DNA of 64,000 nt from Marsupella aquatica (lineage: Eukaryota > Marchantiophyta), in assembly GCA_973895155.1 (NCBI GenBank), contig OZ316898.1, forward strand, positions 2,728,001 through 2,792,000, given 5' to 3'. This document shows, one piece after another, positions 55,373 through 64,000 of the stretch (positions are counted from its first letter, which is position 1; every line of letters starts with the position of its first letter). Under the pieces are notes generated by a model that worked only from the letters and a program-made list of their open reading frames with translations, was not told the DNA's origin and ran no database searches. A program made the position numbers and the translations under genes.

Positions 55373-56470
55373 TCCCCCGCCCCCCCCCCGCCCCCCCACC
55401 CCAACCCGTCTGAAATTTATTCCTTCCCTTCCGAGACTGAACTGAGGAAGACCCACAAAGGTTCCTAGTGGATGGACACCCTGAGAAAGAATCGAATTTT
55501 GATTGGAAGGCAAAAAGAAGAAGCAGCCGCATTATCCAACTGTCTAGGAAAAACCACCGACCTACACGAAGGCCTGATAAGCAATCAAACAATCAAGCAA
55601 GACGGAGGAGCAGGAGGGCAGAGGACCTGTGGCAAAACCCCGGAGAGGATGAACAGGGAAGCAAACCAAAACCCTCTGACCCAATTGCAACGACACCAAC
55701 AGCGACGACAACAGCACGCAGAGGGATGGGAAGCTGAATTTCCAAACAGTGCAACTCAATTCCATGACCAATCACTCGCCCTCAGTCGTCCAATTACGCT
55801 AGCAAACCATCACGACTCGAGCGACACAGAGCGGGGCCGAGCAACGACGACCGACCTGGAACGCCTTGGAGATCACGTCGTCGTGCTCCGCCACATGGCA
55901 GCGGCAATTGCAGCAGCTGTAGATGCGAGGCCCGCACACCCCCATCCCCTACTCCCCTCCCTTCCTTCCTTTCTTCTGTTCGCCTTGTTCCAATCCTCTC
56001 CTCTCTCCTCCTTTCTCTCCCCCTCCCCACGAGCGAGAGAGAGCAGGGATGAGCTTTTCGCACGCCCACGAACCTCCTCTCTCCTCTGCCTCCCCTCCCC
56101 TCCCCTCCCCTCGCCGAGAGAGAGAGAGAGAGCGAGGAGCAGAGGACGGTGACGAAGCGAGAGACACAGAGTCTCCCTTGTCCTCGTCGTCCACGGAGGC
56201 AAGCAAACGGGCGGGCAGGACGGGAGATCCGCCACGCCACGCAGGCATCACGAGGACGGGAGCAGGACGAGTAGTGTTATTCTGGGTTTTCCAACTCGGA
56301 CGACGAGAGAGCCGTCATGAGAGCCGTCATGACCCACTCCCGCGAGGACGGGACGGGACGGGACGGGGCGGGACCGGTCCGACGGACGGACGGACGGACG
56401 AAAGCACGGGCCGACTTCGCTACACGGGAGTCAAATCCATCCGCGATTCCGCGACGTCAGATCATATAGA
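55373..56470. other. GC-rich island with G-runs and simple repeats
   Basis: This kilobase is clearly richer in GC and CpG than the flanking AT-rich DNA. It begins with long C-runs (55374-55403; G-runs on the minus strand, G-quadruplex-like). It then has CT-rich blocks (55950-56130), a short GA repeat near 56117, a GACGG run (about 56346-56368) and a GGAC run (about 56381-56403). Overlapping open frames occur on both strands, as expected from composition, and none resembles a known protein. A CpG-island-like promoter or 5' UTR for a minus-strand gene is possible. Confidence 0.5.
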
Positions 56471-56497
56471 TACGGCAGATAGATAACGTATATGGGT

Positions 56498-56521
56498 TAT
56501 TATTAATTATTATTATTATTA
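56498..56521. repeat. (ATT)n microsatellite
   Basis: An interrupted run of ATT units at the right edge of the GC-rich island. Confidence 0.8.
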
Positions 56522-56619
56522 TGCCAGGCCGTATCAACACGGTACTGAGTACTGTAGATAGATAACGCACCCAGCGCTATCCCGGCTGGCTAATTTAAAT
56601 ACATTGTTACATCATTTTT

Positions 56620-56800
56620 TAGAATTTTTTAGAATTTTGTGATGTAAATTTCAATAAATTATCTAATATTTTCATCATTCTTACCGTAAACACTGACACG
56701 ATGATAGTTTGACACTGGGCTATTCATTGAAACAACAAAATAATTAATATTTGCACAGGTCATGTGCAGATGGGGATCACACTATTGTATGTTGCTGCTA
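56620..56800. repeat. Dispersed repeat, related to 44780-44980
   Basis: Same-orientation relative of the 44.78-kb repeat (gaattttgtgatgtaaattt anchor at about 56633). No coding content. Confidence 0.55.
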
Positions 56801-57023
56801 TCAATATGGTACTGTGTGTCCTGTAGGTAGATAAAAACAATATAACATAGTGACTGAGGTTCCCTCTAAAACAGATCATTATCAAAATTTCAGTCCCTAA
56901 GATAAACTTGTGAGCAATGTTGTTGAATAATTTACAATGAGCATTCTATTCTAGTGGACATATATACTAAGTGGACTTTCAAACAATTGTATTTATTAAA
57001 CATACCAAAATATGTATATTCTC

Positions 57024-57028
57024 TTCTC
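57024..57028. repeat. Target-site duplication, left (TTCTC)
   Basis: TTCTC directly precedes the left LTR. The same five bases follow the right LTR at 63686-63690, the signature of a single integration event. Confidence 0.9.
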
Positions 57029-57371
57029 TGTTGAACATAGACGACATTTGCAACGGCAAGCCCATGAACCATTCAACGCACAAGAGTCGACACAGAGAGA
57101 TACGTGGTTCACCTCCACATGAGGCTACGTCCACGGGAACAAACAAGAGCTTTACTACACTCTAGGCCGACTGGCCATACCAAGCATCCACAGCACAAGC
57201 TCTCCCTATCTCTCAACTAGCTCCGTAACAATGAGCCTAACTTCCACCAGGGTCTGGCATCAGCCCTGGCTATATGCAAAACAGCACTACTGCTAACATA
57301 GCTAAGTCCTAACCCGAGTTAGCCTAACTGTGGTTAGCTCATGAGTCACAAGACTAGAGCAATATCTAACA
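57029..57371 (-). repeat. Left LTR (3' LTR in element sense)
   Basis: 343 bp, from TGTTGAACATAG to ATATCTAACA. In element orientation it begins TGTTAGATATTGC, a common start for plant copia LTRs. Confidence 0.95.
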
Positions 57372-57373
57372 AA

Positions 57374-57382
57374 CTCCCCCTT
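57374..57382 (-). other. Polypurine tract
   Basis: In element sense AAGGGGGAG lies two bases before the 3' LTR, the expected priming site for plus-strand DNA synthesis. Confidence 0.8.
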
Positions 57383-57577
57383 GACTCTTGTCTTGGGGAC
57401 TGGACTAAATGTTACTATATGGAATCCTCAGCGGGAAGTTCTAGACAATCACCAAACTAAGTTTCCCCCTAAAACCACAAGGGTTAACTAAGGGTTAACT
57501 AAAACTAAGTCGTAGCCTAACAGGAATGAGTAATCCATATACAAATAATCACACATTACTAAATAACTCTACTTGTG

Positions 57578-58096
57578 CTACAACTGCAAAACCTGCAAAG
57601 TAGCACGGTGTCTTGAGAAACTCTCCAAAGGAATCACTTTGGTAAAGGCATCAGCGGGATTGAGCTTTCCATCAATCTTGACTAGCTCAAAAGTTTTATC
57701 AGACACTGCTTGCCTGATAAAATGGTACCTGATATCAATGTGCTTCACCTTGCTATCCATCACCTGGTTAGCAGCCAAGTGAAGAGCACTTTGACTATCA
57801 CAATTTATAGTCATTTTGCCATGCTCTAAACCCATCTTCGCGATCAACTTGTCCAACCAAATTGTTTCCTTTGCTGCTTCTGTTATTGCAACATACTCTA
57901 CTTCTATAGTAGACTGAGAAATGCCCTTTTGCAAGGTAGATTTCCAACTGATACATCCTCCTCCAAGAGTGTATACAAACCCAGTTGTAGACCTCCTTGT
58001 GTCCAGACAACCTCCATAATCAAAATCTACATAGCCAACCAACGTTCTATCTGATCTGTTATCAAATAATAATCCATAGTCCTGTGTTCCCTTCAC
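57578..58096 (-). pseudogene. copia RNase H domain (broken pol)
   Basis: About 170 residues of the copia RNase H domain: GTQDYGLLF, DTRRSTTGFVY, CISWKS, VEYVAITEAAKE, NCDSQSALHLAAN, KHIDIRYHFIR, NPADAFTK. It lies in a different frame from the reverse transcriptase. The usual segment linking RPDLALAM to KGTQDYGL is deleted (roughly 25 residues) and the frame shifts there, so it would not be made as part of pol. Confidence 0.88.
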
Positions 58097-58745
58097 ATAC
58101 CATCGCTAGGGCCAAGTCAGGCCTAGTACAAGTAATCAAATACATTAGACTGCCTACTGCCTTCTCATAAGGAATCTTAGTCATCAGACCTTTCTCCATA
58201 GCATCCGTAGGAGAGAAAGCCGATGATAACTTGAAATGTGAAGCTAAAGGAATATTCATTGGCTTACAGTTTTCCATGTTGAATCGTGCAAGTACTTTCC
58301 TCGCATACTGGCCTTGACTCAAGCACAACTGTCCAGTCTCAGAGTTCCTAAAAATCTCCATACCTAAGATCCTCTTGGCCTTACCAAGATCCTTCATCCT
58401 GAATTCAGCACTCAATTTTGCTTTGAGACTGTCAACCTCAGATTGATCTTTAGCCACAATCAGCATGTCATCCACATAGATCACCAGAATGATGAAATCA
58501 AATACATCATTCTTGACTGATTTTGTATACACACAAGGATCATACACCATCCTTGTAAAACCTTGAGCAAGCATGAAATCATCAAACCGCTTGTTCCATT
58601 GTCTGGGAGATTGCTTCAATCCATACAAGGACTTGAGCAATCTGCAAACTAAGTTCTCTTGGCCCTTCTTCATAAAGCCTAGTGGTTGTCTCATGAAGAT
58701 CAACTCTTCCAAATTGCCATAGAGAAAAGCTATAACAACATCCAT
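58062..58745 (-). pseudogene. copia reverse transcriptase domain (broken pol)
   Basis: About 225 residues of copia reverse transcriptase: DVVIAFLYGNLEE (first catalytic Asp region), LKSLYGLKQSPRQWNKRFD, the YVDD active site at 58467-58478, KDLGKAKRILGMEI, GSLMYLITCTRPDLALAM. Upstream, an in-frame TAG and a frame change separate it from integrase. The N-terminal part of the RT domain is in other frames with further stops around 58750-58960. Confidence 0.9.
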
Positions 58746-59294
58746 CTAATCCATCACCAGACCAACAAACACAACAAGCTGACACAAGATCCGAATTGTG
58801 GAATACTTAGTCACCGGTGAAAAGACCTCATTGTAATCCACTCCTTTCTCTTGAGTGAACCCCTTGGCAACAAGCCTTGCCTTGTAGATCTTATCTCCAC
58901 CCTCTGAAGGATTGTCCTTCAACTTGTAAATCCATTTGCTGACTTCTTGGAAGCTCCACTAGCTCTCATGTCTTGTTGTCACTCAATGATTGTAACTCCC
59001 TCTGCATTGCTGCATTCCACTCATGCTTCTGCTCTGAAGCACAAGCCTCACTGTACGAAGAAGACTCTCCTTCTTCCAAGATCAAAGCCATATCATCTTC
59101 ATCGAGTGCAATGTCAATATCATCTAGCTTAGATGAGTCTGCCCATTGACCATACCTGGTCGGATCTCTAGTAGAATGACTGGAAGTACTTCTAGTAGAT
59201 GACTCAGGCTCATCTACTGCTGCTACTAGCTGATTTTGAGGTACATGAAGGAGAGATGAGAGATTAGTCATGAGCTGTTCATCTGCTGCTGCTG
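58746..59294 (-). pseudogene. copia integrase-RT linker, frame-broken
   Basis: This stretch links integrase to reverse transcriptase. A frame at about 58966-59271 gives the acidic, Ser-rich linker and the start of the RT module (HEWNAAMQRELQSL-type), but it is out of frame with both neighbours. Confidence 0.6.
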
Positions 59295-60003
59295 CTATCT
59301 GATCTGCTCCTCTTGTTCCATCACAGGAACCAGCTCCAAGCCCGGAGCTTCTCCATCTCTCTTGTCATGAACAACATCATGACTAATCTCCCCCTCAACC
59401 CGGTTCGGGATGGGAGATTTCCCCTTGTCAGTATGAGAGTCCTGAGAACTCTCCCCCTCCTTTGATGATCTGGATTCATTAAAGGATATATCTCTACTGA
59501 CAATTAGTTTATAGGTTACTGGATCCCATAACCTATAACCCTTCACACCTTTCTGATAGCCAAGGAAAATGCACTTCTTTGACTTGGACTCCAGCTTGGA
59601 TCGAAGCTGGGAAGATGTAAGCACATAAACATCACATCCAAAAATCCTCAGATGTGAGTAATCTGCTAGACGCCCATACCTCATTTTAAATGGCATCTTG
59701 AATCCAATAGTACTGGATGGAGAAAAATTTACCAAATAAGTTGCAGTGTTGATAGCTTCAGCCCAAAACTCATGTGGTAAGCATGATTGACTCAACATAC
59801 TCCTCGAGCGGTCCAATAGTGTTTGGTTGAGTCTCTCAGAAATACCATTCTGCTGAGGAGTATAACTTGTTGTGACATGGTCGATAATCCCCTACTTCTT
59901 ACAATACGTTCTAAATTCCCCGGAACTGTATTCATCGCCGTTATTTGATCAAAGATATCTCACCTTATTACCAGTCTGATTCTCAACTTGGGCTTTCCAC
60001 TCC
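59295..60003 (-). pseudogene. copia integrase C-terminal half and chromodomain-like linker
   Basis: This continues integrase after a one-base shift in a T-run near 60005. It includes KEWKAQVENQTG, the catalytic Glu region (NNGDEYSSGEF, where DNGGEY is usual), an internal stop near 59895, then SCLPHEFWAEAINTATYL, KMRYGRLADYSHLRIFGCD and KCIFLGYQKGVKGYRLWDP, all standard copia blocks. It ends at a stop at 59295. Confidence 0.82.
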
Positions 60004-60762
60004 TTAAAAGTGGCAAAAAACATCAGACTTACTGTGTAGAAAGTATATCCACACATACCTTGAGTAATCGTCAATGAACGTGACATAGTATAACCGTCCA
60101 AAATGTGAGGGAGTAGGAGCTGGACCCCACACATCACTATGTACATACTCAAGTACCTCCTTGCTGGTGTGAGTTCCAACTCCGAAGGGTTTCCTGTGTT
60201 GTTTCCTAAGCACACAATGCTCATAAAATTCCAACTTACAAGATTGCAAATTAGAAAGTAATCCTTTCCTCTGAAGAATAACCAAACCTTTTTCACTCAT
60301 GTGGCCCAAACGAAAGTGCCACAGTCGGGCCGTCTCCTCATGAGATAAGGCTACATTGGCTTCATCACAAATTACACTGCCCTCCAAAACATATAGATTG
60401 CTATGTCTATTTCCCTTCAATACAACTTTAGTACCAGTTGAAACCTGAAGGACACCATTAACAGAACTTCACTGATGGCCATTTGTTTCTAAAACTCCAA
60501 GTGAAATGAGATTTTTCATCATGCTGGGAATATGTCTCACATTCCTCAACGTTCTTACTGCATCATCAAACATCTAAAATCTTACAGATCCAAGTCCAAC
60601 AACTTGACATGGGATTCCATTTCCCATCAACATTGACCCGTTGGAAACCGTGTAAGAATTGAAAAAATCTCTCCTAGAGCAAATGTGAAAAGTACATGCA
60701 CTATCTAGAATCGAGTCATTACTACCTGGATTTGACACTACGTTAAGAGCATAACCTTGGTA
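60004..60762 (-). pseudogene. copia protease and integrase N-terminal half
   Basis: This is in the same frame as gag, after the TGA at 60763. It gives a protease-like ILDSACTFHICSRRDFF (DSG/DSA active-site type), then stops near 60594 and 60469. Integrase follows: HFRLGHMSEKGL, the CHC zinc region with one usual Cys replaced by Tyr (LEFYEHCVLRK), HSDVWGPAP and FIDDYSRYVWIYFL, with two of the three catalytic acidic residues. The frame is lost at 60005. Confidence 0.85.
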
Positions 60763-61830
60763 TCACAATATGTCATCATCATCGAGTAAATTTACCTCAT
60801 GCGAGCTTGATGCCGCGTTAGCAGATGCAATAGGGACCTTTACTCGACAATCTCTTTTCACATGGCCAGGCTTGCCACAATTCCAACATGCAAGAGGCTT
60901 CCTCTCTTGCGATTTCCCTCTGGATTTAGATCTCCCCCGTGATATAGATCTAAATTTGTTCTGCCCATTTGTGCGCTGCGCTGCTCTCCCACGGTTCACG
61001 TTCAGCGTAGTGCCAGAAGAAGATGTTGTTTGTGATTGACCTAGCTTCTTCTGAGCATCATCAGACAGTAAAGAGCTCACCACCTCATTATATGAAATGG
61101 ACTTCATATCTCTATACAAGAGCACCTATTTCAAGCCCTGATATGACGGTGATAAGGAGCTTAGCAGAAGCAAGACCTTATCCTCATCTTCAACTCCTTT
61201 TCCTAGGTTTGGCAAATCCACCGCTAGACTGTCAAACTCATCCAGGTGATCCTGCATCTTGCTCCCTTCCTTGAGCCTGAGGCTCATCAAGAGGGACTTC
61301 TTGTACAGTAGGTCTGACGCATCTTCCCGGTAGTACTTCTCTCTTAGAGCCTTGAAAAGTGACGCACAATACGCATAATCATCCAGCTGCTTGATGATGT
61401 GCGGCTTGAGATAAAGCATCACTGTATTAACAACAATCACATGCTCCTGTCTCCACTGCTTCTTTGAGATCTCCTCCTCTCCATCATACTGCTCTCGCGA
61501 AGAGAGCAGATGAGCTAAGTCCATGGCCCGAAGGACACCCTTCACTTGCTTCTCCGACAGCAAGTAATCAGTATGACCATCGTACTTCTCCACCTCAAAC
61601 TTCACTCCTCCAAATCTAGCCATCTCCCTCTTCTTCCCCACTGCCAACAACTCTGGTAGTCCCGCTGGTAGTAACACAACTTCCTCCACTGCATGCTGCA
61701 CCGATGATCGTACTGGTGTCACAAGTTCCTCCTCAAACGATAGCAGCTCCTCCTCAGACTCACCGTCTGATCGTCGCGATCCTGAAGCTCTACCGACGCC
61801 AATTCTTCCGGTATCCTCTGAGTCACTCAT
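60763..61830 (-). pseudogene. copia gag with one nonsense codon
   Basis: Gag starts at the ATG at 61830 (MSDSEDTGRIG). It contains the UBN2-type capsid region (ARFGGVKFEVEKYDG, LYLKPHIIKQL, LFKALREKYY, LDEFDSLAVDLPNLGKG) and, near the end, an RS-rich stretch and a CCHC zinc knuckle (CWNCGKPGHVKRDC, 60847-60888). A TAG at 61126-61128 interrupts an otherwise continuous frame; a TGA at 60763-60765 separates it from protease in the same frame. Confidence 0.9.
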
Positions 61831-63328
61831 ATGAAACAATCACGAAAAAAACTTTTTTTTCAAAACTTCTCACAAAACTCAACTCAACACCGCCGCGTAG
61901 CCCACAAAGCTAGGAGTCCAATACTGAAAACCGAAATCAAAATCAAAATTCAACGAAAACGTTATTCAAATTTCGGTCGGGTGGGTAAAACCTTGGGAAA
62001 CTCCCCCGTTTTGACCACCTCGGAGAATAACCAAAATACCCAGTACAACCCGTCGTCGGAATCGGGATGTGATTGGTGGGCCGCGTTGCTAACTCCAGTG
62101 GCAATGTACCTGCCGAAAAAGAACCAAAAAAGTTACCATTTGGCAGACAAAATCTTTGTCGGACGGCCAAAAAATAGCTCTCTATTTTTTGGGAATATTC
62201 TCACACAGTCCAACAGGTCTCACAGGGGGCCGTTCCCCTTGTCAGAGCAGTTAAAACGGAGGGTCACCGGTCCCGGCACAAGAGGAAAAGCAAGAGGAAA
62301 GAAAATGGCTTAAAATAGGTCCTTAAGGAGGTCCAAATGCTCTTTAAAAAGAAAAATACCCCCCGTATGCCCGTGGCAGTATTATGGCGGCTGCATACGT
62401 AGCCACGTATGCATTAGTATGGTCGGGGGCGTTACGGGAGTTACGCGAGGCAGGGGGCGGGGACAAGTCCCGGCTCGGCAGGGCCGGCCTAAGGAGGTCG
62501 TCGGCTGTCTAAGTGGTCACGGGGGTTAAAGGGGCCGAGGCACGGGCGCTTAAGGCAGGGAGTCCTCCCGAAAAAAAAAACTACGTGTGTATACACATGG
62601 AAAAAATCTGCCCTAAAGTAACCCAAAAACAAATGTCGTTTTAAGGGAAAAAATGTTGGTTACTCACTTAAACCGTCGCCGTTTCCAATGAGAAAACAAC
62701 AAGTTACCGACGGGATTTGTTGTCGAATCACACCGGCATCGTCTGCAACTCTAGCACTGTAAAAGCTTTCCGTCGTGTCGTCTTCACTCCGCGTCAAGGG
62801 CCAATCCCGGGCTCAAAACGACCGCCTTGCCGCGATCAAATTGTTTAGCCGTGGCACTCCGCGTCTCTTCCACCGAGTCGGATGTCACGAAGAGAAACCC
62901 GGTTCAAATGTGAACAAGCTCCATAGCTTGTGAAAAAACCTGAACGCCTCCTTCACTCGTCACGTCGCACTCGATAACAACTCGACAGCAACTCAGCTAC
63001 CAAAACGACCAGCTCGCTTCAACCTTCAACATAAGCTATAATGTGCGATCCCTCCCGCACAGCACAACTCACACCGTTGAAAAATGCGAACTCTGGTCTC
63101 TCCCCCGAAAAGCCGTCGAACATGAATAAACCCTGAACGATGCAAACTTCAATTCCTCCGCACCACGGATACCGATCAACGAGTTCTAACCACTGTTAGA
63201 AAGCCCTCTCACTAACCTATCCGCTCAGCCACACACATTCGAGTTTCATGCGACAAAACTTTGAATGTGCCACCGACAATGAACGCTGGAAAACCCGTCA
63301 CGAAAAAACCTCGTCACCTCCCAGGCAT
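61831..63328 (-). other. Retrotransposon leader (between 5' LTR and gag)
   Basis: A stretch of about 1.5 kb with no recognisable protein, GC-rich near 62380-62570. It is longer than in many copia elements and presumably holds untranslated and packaging sequence. Short open frames here look random. Confidence 0.6.
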
Positions 63329-63340
63329 GCTCTGATACCA
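63329..63340 (-). other. Primer-binding site (initiator Met-tRNA)
   Basis: In element sense TGGTATCAGAGC lies two bases inside the 5' LTR. It is the standard plant copia primer-binding site, complementary to the 3' end of initiator Met-tRNA. Confidence 0.93.
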
Positions 63341-63342
63341 CT

Positions 63343-63685
63343 TGTTGAGCATAGACGACATTCACAACGGCAAGCCCATGAACCATCCAACGCACAAGAG
63401 TCGACATAGAGAGATACGTGGTTCACCTCCACATGAGGCTACGTCCACGGGAACACACAAGAGCTTTACTACACTCTAGGCCAACCGGCCATACCAAGCA
63501 TCCATAGCACAAGCTCTCCCTATCTCTCAACTAGCTTCGTAACAATGAGCCTAAGTTCCACCAGGGTCTGGCATCAGCTTGGCTATATGCACAACAGCAC
63601 TACCGCTAACATTAGCTAAGTCCTAACCCGAGTTAGCCTAACTGAGGTTAGCTCATGAATCACAAGACTAGAGCAATATCTAACA
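63343..63685 (-). repeat. Right LTR (5' LTR in element sense)
   Basis: 343 bp, from TGTTGAGCATAG to ATATCTAACA. Aligned to the left LTR it has 16 substitutions and two compensating single-base indels by eye. It would carry the element promoter. Confidence 0.95.
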
Positions 63686-63690
63686 TTCTC
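63686..63690. repeat. Target-site duplication, right (TTCTC)
   Basis: Matches 57024-57028. Confidence 0.9.
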
Positions 63691-64000
63691 TTGGGGCCCA
63701 TTCCATACAACAATGTTCTTGTGAAAAAGTTTATCAGGTTGCATATGTAATTTAATAACATTGAAAGGTAATTGTGTAGTGCAAGGATCAAGCAAGCACC
63801 AAAGCCCTTGGCTGCAAGGGAGCACCCAAGTGCTACCTCCCAACTTGCTTGAATACCAATGGTATTCTGGCTATTGTATTCAAGCAATAAGTGAAGGGTC
63901 TTACAACCGCATCCAAGCTGACATTGAAGCACCCAAGCCTTGTCTCCCTTGGCTATATACATTGTGACTATTATATTCAAATTACAAATGAAGGATCGGG
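63691..64000. other. Right flank of the retrotransposon
   Basis: No gene recognised. A plus-strand pair of similar blocks (ctccc(a/t)tggctatatac-like and attgtattcaa) suggests more repeat sequence continuing past the window. Confidence 0.35.

Larger units (their letters stand above)
57029..63685 (-). mobile_element. Complete but inactivated Ty1/copia (Tnt1-type) LTR retrotransposon
   Basis: A 6657-bp element transcribed on the minus strand. It has two 343-bp LTRs with TG..CA ends, flanked by a 5-bp TTCTC target duplication, a primer-binding site for initiator Met-tRNA and a polypurine tract. The order gag, protease, integrase, reverse transcriptase, RNase H is the Ty1/copia order. Coding sequence is broken by in-frame stops, frameshifts and a deletion before RNase H, so it cannot be autonomous. 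By eye the LTRs differ at 16 substitutions and two single-base indels (about 95% identity), indicating an old but not ancient insertion. A leader of about 1.5 kb separates the 5' LTR from gag. Confidence 0.95.

Noticed and set aside
55472-56486. Long overlapping open frames on both strands in the GC-rich island
   Set aside because: They arise from GC-rich, low-complexity sequence, overlap each other in several frames and match no domain.

Overview
The window looks like nuclear DNA of a land plant. It has spliced genes with GT..AG introns, plant gene families (2-oxoglutarate oxygenase, LysM-receptor-type kinase domain, plant wax synthase, HIPP-like HMA protein, plant YIPPEE-like exon), a Tnt1-type Ty1/copia retrotransposon and long gene-poor repeat-rich spacers. 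The leucine-rich-repeat remnants and the multi-copy single-exon wax synthases fit a non-seed plant (bryophyte, lycophyte or fern), but this is inference; no marker fixes the species.

Layout. 0-2 kb: a complete three-exon 2OG-Fe(II) oxygenase (+). 4.4-5.5 kb: a decayed LRR gene (+), whose relative lies inverted at 27.1-28.2 kb. 6.5-7.9 kb: an intact reading frame for a LYR/NFP/LYK4-5-type kinase domain (-) with every catalytic residue replaced. 8-19 kb: spacer with small tandem duplications. 19.4-33.9 kb: three intron-less wax-synthase (MBOAT) paralogues, all on +, with an uncertain secreted-protein locus (-) between the second and third. 34-38 kb: repeat-expanded sequence with broken open frames, two of the arrays having periods that are multiples of three. 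40-41.5 kb: an RS/GY-rich protein with a C-terminal heavy-metal-associated domain (-), with a ~148-bp tandem array on its 5' side. 41.7-51 kb: spacer with dispersed repeats. 51-53.9 kb: an unidentified terminal exon and an orphan YIPPEE C-terminal exon (both -), the latter inside a segment that also occurs in shorter form at 38.7-39.2 kb. 55.4-56.5 kb: a GC-rich island with G-runs. 57.0-63.7 kb: one complete but inactivated copia element (-), with matching 5-bp target duplications, both LTRs, primer-binding site and polypurine tract.

Functionally the genes do not form a pathway. The clearest local theme is the wax-synthase family expansion (wax ester formation at the ER). The kinase-like protein and the LRR remnants suggest nearby immune-receptor-type genes, now partly decayed. 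Local tandem duplication is frequent throughout the spacers. I found no tRNA, rRNA, CRISPR array or bacterial-type operon.
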